In this document: positions 20,949 through 30,069 of the stretch, piece by piece
Layout: each line of letters opens with the position of its first letter
Numbering within the stretch: the stretch's first letter is position 1
Source: Azolla caroliniana
Taxonomy: Eukaryota; Polypodiophyta
Reading direction: 5' to 3'
Assembly (NCBI GenBank): GCA_043228905.1
Contig: JBHGNT010000011.1
Span: forward strand, 1,116,001-1,180,000
Length of the DNA stretch: 64,000 nt
The notes under the pieces: model-generated
What the model was told of the DNA's origin: nothing
The model's input: the letters and a program-made list of their open reading frames with translations, nothing else
Database searches by the model: none
Made by a program: the position numbers and the translations under genes

Positions 20949-23786
20949 ATGGCACTGTCGGAAGGAGCGCGACAATGGCTGACGGAGAACGGATTAGGAG
21001 GGCTGCTGCGGGTCGCTGACGCTCCACCACACAAGGAACCAGAGCAGGCGGCAACAGTAGTGGACCTGGCAGAAGTCACCGAAGGAGCGGTACAAGCGCT
21101 CACCGGGATTGCGGAGGGTGGACTTCAGACAATAGAGCTACCCTCGAGCCAAATATTCTTCGAGTATTTCGGCGAATACTCCCTTAGCAGCAAGGCGTAT
21201 CGCACACAGGGCGGAGAGAACCTGCTGTTCGGAGAGGTGGCCCGCGCCCTGATGGAGTATGGGTTCGTGAACCCTCGTCCGCCAACCATAGCCAAATACC
21301 GAGCAGCGATCGTCATCGCGACATTCGAAGGCCTGCAGGTGGACTGGCTCCACTTCATTACCGAAGGACTGAAAGAGGCGACCAAGCACTTGGTGGAAGG
21401 GAAGAAGCCATGGGCCGGAATATCCCAATGGTTAACCGTGTTGGTCCCACCGGCGTCCCCCATCAAGCACAAGAAAAGAAGTCGGCAGGAGACTACGCCG
21501 AAGCCAACCATGAAGCGCCGACGAATCCTAGAGAAACACACTCCAGGATGGACACAGGAAGAAGAAGCGCCACGGGAAGAAGACTCCTCCCGACGGCAAC
21601 GGGAGGAAGGCCCATCACGGCAGCCAAAGAAACAGCAACAGCAAACAGCCACGAAGAAGAAAGAGGCGGAAAAAGGCAAGGAGAAGCTGGCGAAGAAGAC
21701 CAGCAAGAAGCAAACCGACCCCGAACCAATAACGCTCGAATCGGAACCGATAGTCGCACCGACGAAGGACGCTGAAACAGAGGAAGACTCATCCGAACCG
21801 ATGTTAATACTACCAACCAGGCGAGGAAAGGAGAAACGGGCGACAAGACCGACCCCAACAGCGGACGGAACTCAGCAACGGGCAAAAGAACCGCCTCCAG
21901 TAACCGGAACAGAAGCGACACAGGATGAAGGTCCGTCTGCACCAAAGACGGCAGTACCGGAACCGACGGCGGCGGAGTTCGAAGAACAAAGAAAGGAACA
22001 AGCGCCGGAGCAAGAGAAGAGGCCGGAGAAACAGCCGGAGCTGGGCACGCCTGCTGACACCGACGAAGGCAGAACAAAGGCACAATGGCTAAGGTGGTTG
22101 TCAGGGCAGTTGTCGGGAGTGGCAGACCAGATGGAGAAAGAGGAGGAGCAAAGGGAACAAGTGACTAGGACGACGACTAAGGATATGGTCATGCTCCGGG
22201 CACAATTACATCAGCTGCAAGAAGAGCTAGCACAGGCAAAAGAAGGCAGCCGACAAGCACAAGATGGCATCGAGCCGGTCGGGACATCAGAAAAGCAAGC
22301 CGAACCAGAAACGGAGAAGGAGAAGGCCTTGCAAACCGGCCCTGAGACCGAGAAGTTAATAGCAACTTTGAAAGAAGAATTACAGGCTCAGGAGGCATTG
22401 AGAGATAACGAAAGGGAGCAGCGGAAGTTGGTAGAAGACGACAGACGGCGAATGGAGGAAGGCCTTCGCCGAAGCAAAGCCACCAATGACCGACTACAAG
22501 AAGAAAACGGGACGCTGCAAAAGGAAAAAGATAGGCTGCGCCGACGAATGGAGCAGGAAATCGAGCGGTTGCGAGAAGAACTCCGACAACAAAAGGACCG
22601 GGATGATCGGTTGCGAGCTCAGGCGAATCGACGCCTAAAACAGAAGACGGAGGAATTCGACCAACTATGTAAGGATTATAAACAGGCCACGTCGGACATC
22701 AAGAATCAGGCAGCAACGTACGACCGACAGATAGAGAAGCTGAAAGAGCAGCTCAAGGAAAACCGCTTGGAATTGTCCAAAGCAAGGGAGGAAGTATCGG
22801 CGGAGAAGACCTTGACGTCGGAACAAAGAAAGGAGATGGAAGTACTTCGGCAGAAAGTAGGGGAACTGACAAAGAGCAGGAACGAGGAAAAAGTGAAGTC
22901 GACTTTCGAAATCAACAAATGGCGGAGTACCTGTGACAAGCAAAAAGCTGACTCTGAAGCTCAAGCTCAGTTAATGGCCGACATCATCAAACGGATAAGG
23001 AAGGAAAAACAAGCAGCTTCGGAACAGGCTAAAGCAGGGGTTGGCCGAATTAAGTTCATCATGTCAAGTTGGAGTACCCGAGCTCAGGCCAGCATAAATG
23101 AAAGCACGGAGAAGCTCTGGAGGGAATGGGCACAACAGGCAGCTGAACTGCAGACACTCCGAGCTGATGCAGAAAATCGGAGGAAAACCGGAGATGGGTT
23201 CTATAAAATGGACGAAGAAAGTATTGTCAACATCCGGGAAGAACTGTCGGAGGATTTCTATGCTCTAGCAGAAGAGCATCTCAAGGAAATCCGAGGGTTA
23301 GTAGAGAGGTTGGATGACGGGCAGCTCGAAACCCAACTAGAATTGGAAGGGTACGAGAAGGACCGACTGCGACAGGAAGCCGAGGGACACACAACGCCGA
23401 TCTCCATCAGTGAGGGCGAGCGACCGGCTGAAGAGGACCCAACCGACAACGCACCCCGACAAGAATTACCCGAGGAAGAACTTCCGGAGCAAGAACAGGT
23501 TGATGCCGGGGATGATGCAGAGTGGAGACAGGAAAGTACCGAATCCGGGGAGGAAAGGACACAACCAGTGGAAACCGGAGAGAGCGATACCGGGAACGGA
23601 ACGGAGGTAGAGCAGGACAGACCCGGACAGGATACAAAAGAAACACCGGTACCACCGGTACAAGCAGAGTCGGAGCAGCAAGATGCGAAAAGGCAGCCAA
23701 TCCAATCGGAAGTCGGAGACGGCACAGGCAAGACAACACTTGAAACCTCTGAGCGGAGTTTGCCGGATAATTTGGAGGAAGACTGA
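20949..23786 (+). CDS. Gypsy-T ORF3: 945-residue coiled-coil protein
   Basis: Sense-strand ORF between pol and the 3' LTR; stop TGA 23784-23786. The frame is open from 20691, but I place the start at 20949 (GCGATGG), the first ATG after the candidate TATA box. Residues 1-170 look globular, with aromatic-rich blocks FFEYFGEYSL, AKYRAAIVIATFEGLQVDWL and KPWAGISQWL. A basic patch follows (KHKKRSRQ about 173-180, KRRR about 189-192), possibly a nuclear signal. Residues 200-380 are charged low-complexity. A long heptad-rich coiled coil spans about 465-700, and the tail is acidic. I see no signal peptide or membrane segment, so it is not an obvious env-like protein. Function unknown; a structural or chromatin/nuclear role is a guess. 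Intact in a newly inserted copy, so probably selected. Confidence 0.85.
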   Translation: MALSEGARQWLTENGLGGLLRVADAPPHKEPEQAATVVDLAEVTEGAVQALTGIAEGGLQTIELPSSQIFFEYFGEYSLSSKAYRTQGGENLLFGEVARALMEYGFVNPRPPTIAKYRAAIVIATFEGLQVDWLHFITEGLKEATKHLVEGKKPWAGISQWLTVLVPPASPIKHKKRSRQETTPKPTMKRRRILEKHTPGWTQEEEAPREEDSSRRQREEGPSRQPKKQQQQTATKKKEAEKGKEKLAKKTSKKQTDPEPITLESEPIVAPTKDAETEEDSSEPMLILPTRRGKEKRATRPTPTADGTQQRAKEPPPVTGTEATQDEGPSAPKTAVPEPTAAEFEEQRKEQAPEQEKRPEKQPELGTPADTDEGRTKAQWLRWLSGQLSGVADQMEKEEEQREQVTRTTTKDMVMLRAQLHQLQEELAQAKEGSRQAQDGIEPVGTSEKQAEPETEKEKALQTGPETEKLIATLKEELQAQEALRDNEREQRKLVEDDRRRMEEGLRRSKATNDRLQEENGTLQKEKDRLRRRMEQEIERLREELRQQKDRDDRLRAQANRRLKQKTEEFDQLCKDYKQATSDIKNQAATYDRQIEKLKEQLKENRLELSKAREEVSAEKTLTSEQRKEMEVLRQKVGELTKSRNEEKVKSTFEINKWRSTCDKQKADSEAQAQLMADIIKRIRKEKQAASEQAKAGVGRIKFIMSSWSTRAQASINESTEKLWREWAQQAAELQTLRADAENRRKTGDGFYKMDEESIVNIREELSEDFYALAEEHLKEIRGLVERLDDGQLETQLELEGYEKDRLRQEAEGHTTPISISEGERPAEEDPTDNAPRQELPEEELPEQEQVDAGDDAEWRQESTESGEERTQPVETGESDTGNGTEVEQDRPGQDTKETPVPPVQAESEQQDAKRQPIQSEVGDGTGKTTLETSERSLPDNLEED

Positions 23787-23836
23787 AGCCGGCTGTGGGT
23801 TCGAAGTGCAATGCACTTTCCCACGGGCGTGCCATG

Positions 23837-24207
23837 TGTTGGCCGGTCAGAGAAGGCAAATGGGAAAGCAAGGTCGGATCGGATAAATATAGAAATAGGA
23901 ATAGAATTATTAGGAGGGACGGATCCGGTAGTTGTAACCGATCCGGATCCGAACCGATTCGGTTTCGGTTAACGGTTGCCTACCGAGCACCGATTGTAAT
24001 CTGGCCGGATGCCTATAAAAGGATCCGATGTTTTGTAATGAAGTGACGAAGAATTAATATAGTTTTGCTTATGCTTATTGATCTTGTCTTCGTCTGTGCT
24101 TAAGTGTAATTATCATACGCGTGTATTAACATCCTATCCCTACCACCCCTTTGGAGAAGTGTCGGATAGACACCTGTGTTGCGGCTAGTCCAGCCATACA
24201 TACAACA
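23837..24207 (+). repeat. Gypsy-T 3' LTR
   Basis: Identical by reading to the 5' LTR. The bases directly before it (CCACGGGCGTGCCATG) are not a polypurine tract; the nearest purine run is about 50 bp upstream at the ORF3 stop. Confidence 0.97.
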
Positions 24208-26661
24208 ACCACATGCTTAGCCACATTCGTGACGCCAAGACGCCCAAAGTGGCGTGGGAAAATCTCAAGAAGATTTTCGCCGCGGACACATTTGCGCGCA
24301 AGCTTCAACTCCGGCAAGAGTTGAACAACATACGACAAAAAGAAATGTCCGTGACAGACTACACCGCCAAGATCAAGAGCATTTGCGACTCTCTTGGCTC
24401 CATCAACGTCAACATCGACGAGGACGAGATGGTGCAAGTATGCTTGGGCGGCCTCGCACAACGATTCAACCCGTTGAGAATGGCAATCTTGGCGAGAGAT
24501 ACCCCTCCCTCGTTCTTCAACCTCCAATCAATGCTATTGGTTGAAGAAAACCATGTTCAACCAAAGACCAACACATCGGAAGGACAAATGCTCTTCTCCG
24601 ATACGGATGGTGCCCATAGACGAGGTCGACACGGAAGAGGTCAATTCGACCTATCCCACGAAGGGAATTCACAATTTCGGCAAGGAAACGGAAGCCATCG
24701 AGGAACCCTCACAAGAAGGGGGAGCTTCCACGCCGAACAAGGTCGGCGAACGACGCCACCTACATGCAACTATTGCGGCAAAATCGGCCATCGTGAAGAG
24801 GAGTGCCGAAAAAGACGAAGCGAGTCGGCCTCAACAAGCCGGCAACTCACAAATTACGCCGCGAACGCGGAATACGCGGACTACGGTGGACTCTTCGTGA
24901 TGAGGCATAGAGCGAACTCTATGATGGCCTCCGATCCCGCAAACTCCGCAAGCACCTCCAACTCCGAACACGCGTGGTTTGTAGACTCCGGTGCCTCGCA
25001 CCACATGACGTCGCACCAAGAGTGGTTTCGCGACTTGCGAACGCCGGATCAACCCGGCTACATAGAGATCGGAGACGACACTCCGCATCCCATTCGGCAC
25101 ATCGGCGATGTCCCATTCGGGAAAGAAGGCGAGCAAACTTGCATCAATAATGTCTTGCACGTGCCCACAATAACAAAGAATTTGGTCTCGGTCGGCCAAA
25201 TCGTGGAGCAAGGCATGCAAGTCCGCTTCAACAATGAAGGTTGCTTCATCGAGAAAGACGACTAACTCATAGCCAAGGGACGGAGAGACGATCGCTTGTT
25301 CATCGTCGACTTAAACGAGGTAATATCGGCCATGTACGCCAAAGGTCTCAAGACCGAGACAAACATCGAGTTGTGGCACAAGCGAATCGGCCACGTAAAC
25401 CTCCAACGGCTTCGCGGAATGCAATCAAAGGGAGTCGTAATCGGACTTCCGGCCTTCGAATCGAAACAAGTCGACCGAGTGTGCGAAGCATGCCAACTCC
25501 GCAAACAACATCGACTCCCATTCCCGAAGGAGAGCTCCGCAAGCAAAGGCCTCCTTGACATAATCCACTCGGATGTATGGGGACCGGCTCAATCGCCGAC
25601 GCTCGGCGGATGCCGCTACTACGTCACCTTCATCGACGACCACTCGCGCTATGCATGGATATAACCGATGAAGAAGAAGAGCAAAGTGCTCTCCCACTTT
25701 CAAAGGCTCAAAAGCAAAGTGGAGAAAGAAACCAATCGGCACATTCGATGCCTACGATCGGACGGAGGAAAGGAGTACTTCTCCGACGAGTTCACCTCTT
25801 ACCTCCAAGGTGAAGGCATTCGTAGAGAATTCTCATGCCGACACACTCCCCAACAAAACGGAGTAGCTGAGAGAAAGAATCGGCAAATAATCGAGGTAGC
25901 ACGCGCCATGATGCGTGAGAAGCATATGCTGAACTTCTATTGGGCGGAAGCGGCATCCACGACCGTCTATCTCATGAATCGATGCACCACAAATAGCGTG
26001 CACGAGCTTACTCCATACGAGATCTTCGTTGGAAGAAAGCCCATCCTCTCGCACCTCAAGGGGTTCGGAAGCATTGCAAATGTACGCATCCCGAACGAAA
26101 ATCGAGAGAAGCCCGACGCGAAGTCGGAAGAATGTATCCTCATAGGATACTTGTCCGCGAAAAAGGCGTACAAATGCTTCAACCCTTCGACTCGAGCAGT
26201 GCGGATAAGTCGCGACGTCGTTTTCGATGAATCGGCATCTTGGTATAAGCCCGATGTGACTCCATCCGACCCGATCGAGGAAGAGTTGAATGCCAACTCG
26301 GACGACGAAACTCGGCCAAGTCCTCCACCGAAGGACAATCTAAGCTCTACCGAGCTAATTGGCCCACAAGAGCCTCCACGCGATGAAAACACGTTGCGGC
26401 CAAGTCCGACACCGGACAAAGGCAAAGGTAAGATGCCTGAATATGAAGTCGAGGTCCACCCCGACGACCGTGATTCGGATGATTCGGCTCCCTCATTAGA
26501 CAGTGAGTTCGGTGTACCCATCATGAGGACACCCGGAGTAAAGAAGGCGCTCACATCAACAAACGAGAAACTCCGCCGCTCATCACGAGCGAAGACCCAA
26601 GTCACTCGTTACACCTACAACGAGTATATGGCCCATCACTATGCCCTCACGATGAAGGTAG

Positions 26662-26759
26662 TGGCTGAACAAGAGCTTGAGGATCCAAGGGTTCGTCACA
26701 GGCTTGAGGGTGGCTGAACAAGAGCTTGAGGATCCAAGCCTTCGTCACAGGCTTGAGGG
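26662..26759 (+). repeat. 49-bp direct duplication at the Copia-A deletion junction
   Basis: Unit TGGCTGAACAAGAGCTTGAG and onward, 26662-26710, repeated at 26711-26759 with two differences. It is followed by a GCCGCG-rich tract to about 26900. Confidence 0.85.
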
Positions 26760-26960
26760 GGAGCAACAAAGCCGTGAATACGTGAAGAAAGCCGCGCAAT
26801 GCCGCGCAACAAAGCCGCGGAGAACCGCGCAACGAAGCCGCGAAGACGCGAAGAAAGCCGCGCAACGCCGCGAAGGAAGCCGCAAGCCGCACCGATGCTG
26901 ACGAAGCCGAAGGAAGCTAAACTGGATGTTGGACGCCTCACACTTGAGCTTGAGGGGGCG

Positions 26961-27400
26961 TGTTGAGATATCAAGCTCAACTAGTTTAATCTAGTTAGTC
27001 AACACATGTAACTTAGTAGTTACCTAGATCGAATCTAGTTAATGTGTTGACCTTAAGCCTTTAAATAGGACCTTGTACTTAAGTGGGATATTCTAGATCC
27101 TCCACTCCTTAGTACATTTAATGTAGGACTTACACATAAGTACCTATGTTCTACCCACACATGTGCACCTTTGCACATGGGTTGTATATATACCTCATTG
27201 TGGGTATTTTTGTAGTTGATGACACTTTTCAATATAGTCAATCATCCCCCATTTATCTTTGTGTTCAAGTGTAACTTCCTCTCTCTCTCTCTTCCTCTCA
27301 CACACTCTCACGCGCATATCATACTAATCTTCCGCTGCTTAACGTAACCATATAATTAGTCTCTAATTAACCCTAGTTAATTACCTAATTACTTAAAACA
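26961..27400 (+). repeat. Copia-A 3' LTR
   Basis: Paired with 13292-13729. It ends ACTTAAAACA where the 5' copy has ACTTAACA. The target duplication CTTCT follows. Confidence 0.95.
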
Positions 27401-28118
27401 CTTCTATATGCAGATGATGTGGTACTCTTCTCATATGATGTTGATAATATGCAAAATTTACTTGGGGTATTAGAAGAATTTTGCCATAGTAGTGGACTAG
27501 CAATGAATGTGGAGAAAACAAAAATGATGGTAGTGCAAACCAGCCAACCTCATCATTACCCTATGCTCACATATAGAGGTGAACATATACAATTTGTTCG
27601 AAGCTTTAAATATATTGGTATTGATGTACCTGCCACAAATAAATGGAGTGCATGCTTTGATTCTAGGCTCCAAGCCGGTTGAAAATCATATTACCTTTTG
27701 GAGAACCAATGCAACCAAAGTAATATTTGTAGATGGGAAGCAAAACTAATGTTGTTCAATGCCATGGTAACTCAAGTATTGCTTTATGGAGTAGAAATAT
27801 GGAGGTGTCACCATCTCTCTTAATGCATGGAATGAGATATAGAAAATTCAAAAGATGTTTTTAAGGAGGCAATTAGGAGTTAAATGTAGTACCCCTTAGC
27901 AGGTTATGCTCTTGGAAACAGGTGTTCGACCCATAGAACTATTGGCACTTCAAAGAGTATATAAATACATTACAAAAGTCAAGAATATGCCGAATCATCG
28001 ATTGCCACATCTTGCTTGGAATGTTGGATGTAAGCTACAAAAGAATCATAAAAGTAAGATTCTCTCATCCGGTTGGGTTGTTGACATAAAAACATGGTTT
28101 AGAAGATGGGGTGTGGAT
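27401..28118 (+). pseudogene. LINE-type reverse transcriptase, 3' part
   Basis: Continuation of the RT split at 13291. It opens with LYADDVVLFS, the RT motif C holding the two remaining catalytic aspartates. Then come SGLAMNVEKTKMMVV, a thumb-like FKYIGIDV and a C-terminal connector (LLYGVEIW, LRRQLGVK, LETGVRPIELLALQR). Several stops and frame changes show decay. Coding similarity fades at about 28118, where the LTR-like start of B2 begins. The far 3' end of the LINE is not found in the window. Confidence 0.78.
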
Positions 28119-28305
28119 TGTCATGAACACATGACCATTATGGCGTCACCCGGACTTGAACCTTGAACCTTGTAATCCATAATTGAAAACCTCAACCATT
28201 AAGATAGCTTATTGTCATATGAGAGGATAAAAGGTACTTTTTGTACATTGATTATTGTAAAAACTCTAGAACATTATAGAAATCTCTAAGCTATTCTTAG
28301 GAACC

Positions 28306-28347
28306 TATAAATAAGGGCATACATGTATTCTCAAATCAATTCGAATC
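28306..28347 (+). promoter_or_regulatory. B2 TATA box and predicted RNA 5' end
   Basis: TATAAATA at 28306-28313. AATTCGAATC at 28338-28347 starts 32 nt downstream, at the expected cap site, and is the exact complement of the GATTCGAATT found at the primer-site position. Confidence 0.6.
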
Positions 28348-28381
28348 CACACCAATCTTTAACGATCATTACATATCTTGT

Positions 28382-28866
28382 ATCCATTCTCTTTCTTTCT
28401 CTATCTTAATACACCCATTCTTCGCTTAGCATTTTGTTCCTTTCTTCTTGTGTTCTCTTATATCCTTCTTCCATCACTCTATCTTTTATTCTTGGTTTTG
28501 ATAGTTTGATTCGAATTCTCTCTCCCTCTCTCTCTCTCATCCTTGTCTATAACCATCACAAATCCATTCTCTTTCTTTCTCTATCTTAATACACCCATTC
28601 TTCTCTTAGCATTTTGTTCCTTTCTTCTTGTGTTCTATTATATCCTTCTTCTATCACTCCATCTTTTATTCTTGGTTATGATAGTTTGATTCGAATTCTC
28701 TCTCTCTCTCTCATCCTCCTCTATAACCATCACGAATCCATTCTCTTTCTTTCTCTATCTTAATACACCCATTCTTCTCTTAGCATTTTGTTCCATTCTT
28801 CTTGTGTTCTCTTATATCCTTCTTCCATCACTCCATCTTTTATTCTTGGTTCTGATAGTTTGATTC

Positions 28867-28903
<37 letters not shown>

Positions 28904-28920
28904 CTCCTCTATAACCATCA
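28382..28920 (+). repeat. 180-bp tandem triplication carrying the B2 primer site
   Basis: Units at 28382-28561, 28562-28735 and 28736-28915 are nearly identical, CT-rich, and each contains GTTTGATTCGAATTC. They lie between the TATA region and the gag ATG. Confidence 0.9.
28504..28517 (+). promoter_or_regulatory. B2 self-priming site (first of three copies)
   Basis: GTTTGATTCGAATT; its last ten bases complement 28338-28347. Further copies at 28684-28697 and 28858-28871. No tRNA-type TGG is present. Confidence 0.55.
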
Positions 28921-28927
28921 CGAAACC

Positions 28928-30069
28928 ATGGCCACCATTAACTCAGAAGAATATCTCACCCTTGTTGCAGAAATGGAGAATCTTAAATCCAAGTTCGCAT
29001 CTCTTGACGTAGAGAATCAACGCCTACTTGGGGATCTACAAAAGGTTACTATAGAGAAGCAACAACAACAAGGGGAGTTCACACGACGGATTCAATAGTT
29101 AGAGTCAATAATCGTAGTGTTACAACAACAAAGGGTCGAAGGTCAAGGACTTATCAAGGAGCCCAAAATCAGCTTCCCAGCTAAATTCCGAGGTTTCTTG
29201 AATCAAGTATGGTTGGTGATTCAAATGCATCCCACGCGTTATCCGACAGATGCATCACGAGTTGGGTTAGTGGGCACCTTATTGACTGGCATAATGTTAT
29301 TGTGGTTTACTCCATTGCTAGAGACAAATTCTCCTCTATTGAATAATTTCGAGGAATTTATCAAAGAATTTAAGGCTTGTTTCGGAGATACTGATGGGGC
29401 GAGAACAACTATCAACAAGATTCGTACACTACATCAAGGTGATAAGCCAGCTTCGACATATGCAACCAATTTCCTTCTCATCGCAAACTATATTCCTTGG
29501 GATGAACAAGCCCTAATGGAGCAATTCCGTTCAGGCATTCGTAGTGATGTGAAAGACTTACTTCTTACCTTCCCTGAGGATCCAAGGTCACTTACAGAAG
29601 CTATTAGTCAAGCAATACGGTGTGATAATCACCTTTTTGAGCGTCGATGTGAGCGACAACAACAAATAACAAGATCAAGATTCACACCAACTTATGCATA
29701 GTAACGACGCAATCATGCCCAAGGCAAACAAACAACCCTGCTCCAACTCCAAGGAAAACACGTAGTCCAGTCCCAATGGATAGTCCTACACCCATGAAGA
29801 TCGATATGACTCCATGACAAGGACCTTTGTCGGACGAAGAGAAGCAACGGCACCGAGCAAACCGTCTGTGCTTATATTGTGGAGGTCCAGGACATATAGT
29901 CATTCATTGCTCCCGTAGGCTGAGACGTCAGGTAAATCAAATTCACTATGACAATAAAAACGAGTCCAACATTTTAGAATCATTTAGTGAATCTAATATT
30001 ATGAATAATCCACACTTGTCCAATAAGTTTGAAGTCCTAAGACAATTAGAAGAGGATTCAAACGAATAA
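28928..30069 (+). pseudogene. B2 gag
   Basis: Starts CCATGGCC like B1 and B3. The N-terminus is a short coiled coil (ENLKSKFASLDVENQRLL), followed by the gag core (QMHPTRYPTDASRVG, LNNFEEFIKEFKACFGDTDGA, LMEQFRSGIRSDVKDLL) and a CCHC knuckle (CLYCGGPGHIVIHC). A stop lies at 29098 and a frame change near 29700-29820. The stop TAA is at 30067-30069. The heptamer GTTAAAC found before the B1 and B3 gag stops is altered here (ATTCAAAC). Confidence 0.8.

Larger units (their letters stand above)
14130..24207 (+). mobile_element. Gypsy-T: young Ty3/gypsy element with a third ORF
   Basis: Complete 10,078-bp element. Both LTRs are 371 bp (14130-14500, 23837-24207) and I find no difference between them. 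The target duplication is ACCAC (14125-14129, 24208-24212). The LTR has a TATA box. A TGGCGACCACGA primer site follows the 5' LTR; it resembles the tRNA-Arg type used by Tat/Ogre elements. Order: gag, protease, RT, RNase H, integrase, then a long sense ORF before the 3' LTR. No chromodomain is seen. gag and pol are in the same frame, separated by TAA (16008) and TAG (16416). Identical LTRs mean very recent insertion. The Tat-like placement is inference from primer site and layout. Confidence 0.95.
13906..26717 (+). pseudogene. Copia-A gag-protease-integrase, interrupted
   Basis: Starts MNKQMGSSLP at 13906. The gag core (LDRSNYSSWEYKM) runs to a frameshift near 14085, is cut by Gypsy-T at 14129, and resumes at 24213 with MLSHIRDAKTPKVAW. 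Then follow a CCHC knuckle (CNYCGKIGHREEEC), the protease active site WFVDSGASHHM, the pre-integrase HWHKR-like block (ELWHKRIGH) and an integrase with its D-D-E residues in HSDVWGP, LRSDGGKEY and QQNGVAERKN. In-frame TAA codons lie at 25263 and 25662. The frame ends a few residues after the linker that normally leads into RT, so RT and RNase H are deleted. A tandem 49-bp repeat (26662-26710, 26711-26759) marks the junction. Confidence 0.88.
13292..27400 (+). mobile_element. Copia-A: Ty1/copia LTR element lacking RT and RNase H
   Basis: LTRs of 438 bp (13292-13729) and 440 bp (26961-27400) begin TGTTGAGATA and end CA. By eye they differ at five substitutions plus a 2-bp indel, about 99% identical. 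The target duplication CTTCT is present at 13287-13291 and 27401-27405. A tRNA-Met-type primer site (TGGTATCAGAGC) follows the 5' LTR, and a purine-rich tract ending GAGGGGGCG precedes the 3' LTR. The interior holds gag, protease and integrase but no reverse transcriptase or RNase H. It is interrupted by Gypsy-T (14130-24207); without that insert the element is about 4.0 kb. Non-autonomous. Confidence 0.93.

Noticed and set aside
20949-23786. ORF3 as an env-like gene
   Set aside because: No signal peptide, transmembrane helix or glycoprotein-like cysteine pattern.
21125-24046. Long antisense frames opposite Gypsy-T ORF3, considered as the antisense ORF known in Tat elements
   Set aside because: Composition mirrors the Glu/Lys/Arg-rich sense frame, motifs are absent, and the sense frame is longer and has promoter-like sequence.
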